DNA of 64,000 nt from Chitinophaga parva (GTDB taxonomy: Bacteria; Bacteroidota; Bacteroidia; Chitinophagales; Chitinophagaceae): positions 2,356,001-2,420,000 of the forward strand of contig NZ_QCYK01000001.1 in the NCBI RefSeq assembly GCF_003071345.1. Reading direction: 5' to 3'. A program made the translations under genes and the position numbers. The notes under the pieces were generated by a model. The model was not told the DNA's origin and made no database searches. It saw only the letters and a program-made list of their open reading frames with translations. Numbering within the stretch: the first letter of the stretch is position 1; each line of letters begins with the position of its first letter. Positions 60,209 through 64,000 of this stretch are shown here, piece by piece.

Positions 60209-60710
60209 GCAGGAAGTGTAAGCTGATTGCTTATTCACGATATGGAATGCAAAGATGAACAAGATCAATTATTACTAAAGGGTAGGTATTTAACTCTGGA
60301 GCCACGTTATGCTGTTAATGCTGGATCGATTGGGTTCTGCTTCTGAGAGTTCAGCATGCAGCTGGTTTTTTACAATAGTTCTTTCCTGCACCAATTGGTC
60401 GCGTTCCCGGGTCACTGCCTCATTTCCTGAATAAAGGATCAGGTTCACGCCAATTGTCTGATTTCCTTCCGGGTCCAAACTTTGCGATAGTTTAAATTAA
60501 AAGGTGAAAAATCTCGCTTCGTTCTGTCTCCTGATTGGAAATTCTGGATAAGCCGCCGTGCGGTGTTCCTAACATGCTGTTCAAACTCGAAGAGCTAAAA
60601 AAGGAGGAGGCAGTGTCTCAAAAACTACATACTTTAAAAGCAGCCCGCTGCTCTCACCCTTTTTCACCTTGAAAATCAGATCTACAGGTATCTAAATAAG
60701 CTTCCAAAAG
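60209..60710. other. Gene-free gap with an IS110 remnant
   Basis: About 500 bp between the hydrolase gene and the GH35 terminator. It contains the transposase remnant at 60290-60496 and otherwise no ORF that looks like protein. It is probably the site of an old insertion. Confidence 0.55.
60290..60496 (-). pseudogene. IS110-family transposase remnant
   Basis: The minus strand encodes VTRERDQLVQERTIVKNQLH followed by AELSEAEPNRSSI, which is very close to the coiled-coil block of IS110-type transposases (LTRERxxLxxERTxxKNQLHAE). The frame has no ATG, begins after a stop codon at 60497-60499 and ends abruptly after about 68 codons. Neither the N-terminal DEDD domain nor the C-terminal Ser domain is present. 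It is a decayed fragment, not a functional element. Confidence 0.6.
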
Positions 60711-60756
60711 AAAAGGCCGTCTCCATGTTCTTGCAAACATAGGAGACGGCCTTTTT
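60711..60756 (-). terminator. Bidirectional terminator after the GH35 gene
   Basis: A 14-bp stem (AAAAGGCCGTCTCC with GGAGACGGCCTTTT) has a 17-nt loop and A/T tracts on both sides. It lies 24 bp past the GH35 stop. Confidence 0.85.
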
Positions 60757-60779
60757 CAGGTGCGTTATGCAATGATAAA

Positions 60780-63692
60780 TTAATAGGTCGCTTCGCTGAT
60801 ATCATATGCAGCGCGCGACGCCTGCTGTTCTGCTTTTATTTGCACGGCGGCAGGACTGTTTCCATATTCATCGAACACTACCAGTTCATTTTGTCCTTCA
60901 CGCAGCCAGCATTCCGGGATGTACAGGCCATCCACCGGGAGTACCTCCGGGTAACGGCCCAGGTTGTGGCCATTTACCCAAATGAAACCATGGCTAAGGC
61001 CTTTGAAAGTAACCCGCCACATGGGATGCACACCGGCGGGAATGCCATCCAGCTTAAAAGTGGTTTTGTAAAATATCGGTGTGCCAGTGGTACTGCCTTT
61101 TGGAGGTGTGGGCACCGTGCGCGTAAAGGCTTCAAACGTACCAGGGCCGCCCCGCATGCGCCAGCCGGTGAGTACCTGGTCTGCCTTGTATACCGCTTTA
61201 ATCTTTGCATCCAGGCCGCCGCGGCCGTCGTCGTTGCGTACAAAAACATCAATAGCAATGCTGTCTGTTTTCAAGTCTTTGGGCACTGCTACGGAAAAGG
61301 GTACGCCCCACCCGTTTTGTGTACCGGCCTTGCGGCCATTGATGTATACCACGGCATTGTCATCGACGCTGTTGAAGAAGATGGCATCCGCACCAGCGGC
61401 GATGCTGGTATGAAACCAGCCATTGCCTTTGTGCCCGTCAAATGCATCTTTGCCGGCCCGGTAGTTAACGGCGTGCAGGTAGGAGGCCGGCAGCTGCGCG
61501 GAATCACCGCCCGCCAGGAATTTCCATTGCGAAAGCATGGGAATAGCGCCGTAGTGCAGTAGCACCGTACCGGCAATACCTTTTACATCCAAATCCAGTT
61601 TGCCCACGTAACTCACCAATTTATCCCGGCCATCGTGTGTAGCGAAAATAGCCAGCGTGTGTGCGCCTTTTTTAGCGGTGAAGGATAAAGCCGATGCATT
61701 TCCTTCCGCTACTTTTTCACCGTCCAGGAAGGCAATATAGCGGCCGTTGCCTTTGCTGATATCCACGGTGTACAAGCCCGCTGCGGGCAGTTGCTTCCTG
61801 ACACGGTACCAGGCATACGCACTGGTGTCGCCATCGGCGCCCATTTGCAGGGGCGTTTCACTGGCCAGCCATGTTTTGTCATTGAAACCAGCGGCAGCGG
61901 GAATGGTGGCATCGTGCGCGATCCAATCAGCTGTAAGGGGGAGCTGGTTGGGGAACTGTGTGGGCAGGGGGCCGTTGTTCAAGGTTGTTTCACCCCCGTC
62001 ATCATACACCCATGTATGGGCTGAGGGTGCTACGGTACCGTACCATGGCTGTTCTGCTGTGATGTGTAACTGGCCGTTCGCTTTCCAGATATCGGCCAGG
62101 TAGGCCGGGCCTGTCACCACGGCGTTGATGCCGTTTTCATTGATGAACCATGTGCGGTCTGCCAGTTGCGTGTCCAGGGCTACTATGCGGATGGTTTCAT
62201 CGCCTGCATGGAAGCTGTACACATTGGGCTTGCCGGCGGCATAGGTGAGCTGTAGGGCCAGCTGTTGGCCGGTTACGTGAAAATCAGCCGCGTTATTTTG
62301 GAGCGTGACTTTACCTTTTACCTGGAAAAGGATATCGCCATAGCTGCCCAGTTTTCCATACGCCACTATCGTTGTGGTATGCCCTGTTTTTTGCACGCCC
62401 AGTATGCGGGTGATGGCCCAATCCACGGTAACGTTGTTGCCCAGCCTGAATTGGTGCACCAACGGCAGTATTTCCATAGGATCCAGTACCAGCTTGCCGG
62501 CAGAAGGGTAAGCCTTGTCGTTGATATTTACGTACGTTACTCGCGATTCTTCCGCGTTATTATTGTCCAACGAAATGATATCGCCGGCGTCGCTGCTGCG
62601 GGTGGTAATGCCCAGTTCCTGTTCCCCAGCGATATCGTCAAATTGATGCGAAGCGTGGCTGTTTTCCAAAATACTTTCAAAGCTGCGGGCAAAGAGCGCA
62701 TTGCGTTTGAACTGGTAATACATCGGCCGCAGGTCGCCGGTTTGACCAAGGGCAGCGCCGTAATCATAAGAGGCCGCATCTTCATCATCATTGGTATAAC
62801 CGAAGTTGGTGCCGCCATGCGCCATGTATACGTTGTAGCCATTACCGCCACGGGTAATGATCTTCCACGTACGCCTGCCAAAAACATCGGATTCTGCCTG
62901 CCCGGAACCGTATTTATCGAACCAAACACTCCAATACTCCGAGGAAAACCATGGCGATGGGCGCTTGGGATCAAACAGGTCCTTTTTATCCTCCGCCGGA
63001 TCGTGGCCGTGGTGCATGCCGCTAAAGAAATAGGGCACTTCCACGCCCAGCCGCAACGCGGTTTGTTGCAGGTGTTTAAAGTAATCGTTGGCCAGGTAAG
63101 AGCCCCAGGAAGAAGGATGCTCATTTTCCAACTGCACCAATATTACAGCGCCGCCTTTGTGAATTTGGTTTTTTGCTACAATGGGGAGCAGCTTATCAAA
63201 AAAGCGGTCCACGTATTTTACAAAAGTCGTATCGGCAGTACGGGCCACCATGCCGGGTTTAAAGCGCAGCCAGTGCGGGTAGCCGCCAAAGTCCCACTCC
63301 GCGCAATAATAAGGGCCTACACGCGCAATGCAGTACATATCCAGCTGCTTTACCAGCTTTAAAAAGGCATCCAGGTCATGATCGCCGGAAAAGGAGAATT
63401 GGCCTTCCTGCGCTTCGTGGAAATTCCAGAAGGTGTAGATTTCCACGCAATTGAAACCATCGCGTTTGAGCCGCAACAGGCGGTCTTTCCACAGTTCATG
63501 CGGAATGCGTGCATATTCGAGGCCAGCTGACACCAGGAAGGTGCGTTTGCCATTGATCGTGAAGCCATGTGCATCTACGTCTATAAAAGATTTGGCTGCC
63601 GGTGCGCCGGTAAACATATGGTCATTTGACTGGGCCCTGGCAATGCCGGAGAGCCCGCAAATGGCCGCTACAAAGAATAGTTTCCTCCACAT
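60780..63692 (-). CDS. GH35 beta-galactosidase
   Basis: 970 residues with a signal peptide (FFVAAICGLSGIARAQ). The catalytic (beta/alpha)8 barrel spans about residues 40-360. GH35 signatures: VGPYYCAEWDFGGYPHWLRF, VQLENEHPS with acid/base E191, FSSEYWSVWFDKYG with nucleophile E252, and MAHGGTNFGYTND. The C-terminal 600 residues hold beta-sandwich domains with jelly-roll-like segments (WLASETPLQMGADGD, GHKGNGWFHTSIAAGAD, GLSHGFIWVNGHNLGRYPEV), as in long GH35 enzymes. It removes terminal beta-linked galactose in the periplasm or at the surface. It lies 25 bp after the SusD gene, so it belongs to a galactoside utilisation locus. Confidence 0.93.
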   Translation of the reverse strand: MWRKLFFVAAICGLSGIARAQSNDHMFTGAPAAKSFIDVDAHGFTINGKRTFLVSAGLEYARIPHELWKDRLLRLKRDGFNCVEIYTFWNFHEAQEGQFSFSGDHDLDAFLKLVKQLDMYCIARVGPYYCAEWDFGGYPHWLRFKPGMVARTADTTFVKYVDRFFDKLLPIVAKNQIHKGGAVILVQLENEHPSSWGSYLANDYFKHLQQTALRLGVEVPYFFSGMHHGHDPAEDKKDLFDPKRPSPWFSSEYWSVWFDKYGSGQAESDVFGRRTWKIITRGGNGYNVYMAHGGTNFGYTNDDEDAASYDYGAALGQTGDLRPMYYQFKRNALFARSFESILENSHASHQFDDIAGEQELGITTRSSDAGDIISLDNNNAEESRVTYVNINDKAYPSAGKLVLDPMEILPLVHQFRLGNNVTVDWAITRILGVQKTGHTTTIVAYGKLGSYGDILFQVKGKVTLQNNAADFHVTGQQLALQLTYAAGKPNVYSFHAGDETIRIVALDTQLADRTWFINENGINAVVTGPAYLADIWKANGQLHITAEQPWYGTVAPSAHTWVYDDGGETTLNNGPLPTQFPNQLPLTADWIAHDATIPAAAGFNDKTWLASETPLQMGADGDTSAYAWYRVRKQLPAAGLYTVDISKGNGRYIAFLDGEKVAEGNASALSFTAKKGAHTLAIFATHDGRDKLVSYVGKLDLDVKGIAGTVLLHYGAIPMLSQWKFLAGGDSAQLPASYLHAVNYRAGKDAFDGHKGNGWFHTSIAAGADAIFFNSVDDNAVVYINGRKAGTQNGWGVPFSVAVPKDLKTDSIAIDVFVRNDDGRGGLDAKIKAVYKADQVLTGWRMRGGPGTFEAFTRTVPTPPKGSTTGTPIFYKTTFKLDGIPAGVHPMWRVTFKGLSHGFIWVNGHNLGRYPEVLPVDGLYIPECWLREGQNELVVFDEYGNSPAAVQIKAEQQASRAAYDISEATY

Positions 63693-63717
63693 TATTTTTT
63701 AACGGTTGTTGGTTTAA

Positions 63718-64000
63718 TTAGTAGCCGGCGCTTTGCACCAGTTTTGAGTTGGTGTCCAGTGCATCCTGCGGTACCGGCATCCAGTAGTTCCTGGCATAGA
63801 AAATACGGTCAACTGCCTTTACCTGTTTATAAGTAAGATTGTTGCCGGCGCGGCTGATCTGCATACCATGGCTGGGCGTGTTCATGACACCGGTAGTGCC
63901 ATCAGCGATCTTCCAGCGGCGGATGTCCCACCAGCGTTTGTCTTCAATGGCCAGCTCCACGCGGCGTTCATTGCGGATCTCATCGCGCATTTTTGCCTGG
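63718..64000 (-). CDS. SusD/RagB-family lipoprotein, 3' part only
   Basis: The frame is open to the window edge, so the N-terminal part is missing. About 94 residues remain. RNERRVELAIEDKRWWDIRRW is the very typical C-terminal SusD motif (ERR.EL..E..R..D..RW), and the end FYARNYWMPVPQDALDTNSK matches the P.P..(E/D) tail. It is presumably preceded by a SusC gene off the right edge. The GH35 gene follows 25 bp downstream in the same operon. Confidence 0.92.
   Translation of the reverse strand, partial: QAKMRDEIRNERRVELAIEDKRWWDIRRWKIADGTTGVMNTPSHGMQISRAGNNLTYKQVKAVDRIFYARNYWMPVPQDALDTNSKLVQSAGY

Noticed and set aside
1..64000. Search for CRISPR arrays, tRNA, rRNA, prophage or complete insertion sequences
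   Set aside because: No regularly spaced repeats, tRNA-like CCA-ended cloverleafs, rRNA blocks, integrases or intact transposases were seen. Only one IS110 fragment is present.

Overview
The window looks like a chromosomal segment of a Bacteroidota bacterium, most likely a Chitinophaga-like member of the Chitinophagaceae. The grounds are three SusC/SusD loci, one with its own ECF sigma factor and FecR anti-sigma factor, a secreted glycanase with a type IX secretion (T9SS) sorting domain, DUF3570/DUF4266 proteins, Bacteroidota-style signal peptides and lipoboxes, and moderate-to-high GC. No rRNA, tRNA, CRISPR array or intact mobile element was found. Names rest on motifs read by eye; no database search was run.

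Layout. (1) 1-6.5 kb: a SusC (5' end cut off), SusD, a TlpA-like thioredoxin protein and a secreted alpha/beta hydrolase form one + strand operon. (2) 6.6-11.5 kb: NDH-2, a NAD(P)-binding SDR/NmrA protein, a small DUF7003-like gene, a TraB/GumN protein and a small hypothetical gene. The two small genes each seem to carry a one-base frameshift near the 3' end. (3) 11.7-22.3 kb: a beta-glucan utilisation locus, in transcription order ECF sigma, FecR, SusC, SusD and a 1148-residue GH16 enzyme with CBM6 modules and a T9SS tail, punctuated by hairpin terminators. (4) 22.3-26.5 kb: a two-component pair, a TPR histidine kinase and a sigma-54-type response regulator. (5) 26.7-28.6 kb: two alpha/beta hydrolases and a dihydrofolate-reductase-like gene remnant.

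(6) 28.6-55.3 kb is the most interesting part, an island of stress and survival genes. It holds six universal stress proteins, an Hsp20, an MgtA-type P-type ATPase, two zinc alcohol dehydrogenases, a triple-BON protein, two paralogous 80-residue proteins, a PfkB-like protein with a degraded active site, an MlaE/F/D lipid transporter, a CHAD protein, an L,D-transpeptidase, a thioredoxin-ApbE-DUF4266-DUF3570 operon and an unusual receiver-CRP/FNR fusion regulator. A short motif, GGTCA(A/T)T, sometimes as the palindrome GGTCAATGACC, recurs in its intergenic regions about 50-110 bp before start codons. The gene set parallels the mycobacterial DosR dormancy regulon. I propose it is a low-oxygen or energy-stress regulon run by the fusion regulator.

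(7) 55.5-60.2 kb: an outer-membrane barrel-like protein, a retropepsin-like protein, and two paralogous alpha/beta hydrolases on either side of a Crp-family regulator. The two hydrolases share a duplicated, inverted 67-bp promoter containing TTAACC-N2-GGTTAA. (8) 60.2-64.0 kb: an IS110 transposase remnant, a strong terminator, a GH35 beta-galactosidase and the 3' end of another SusD gene, the start of a further utilisation locus beyond the window.
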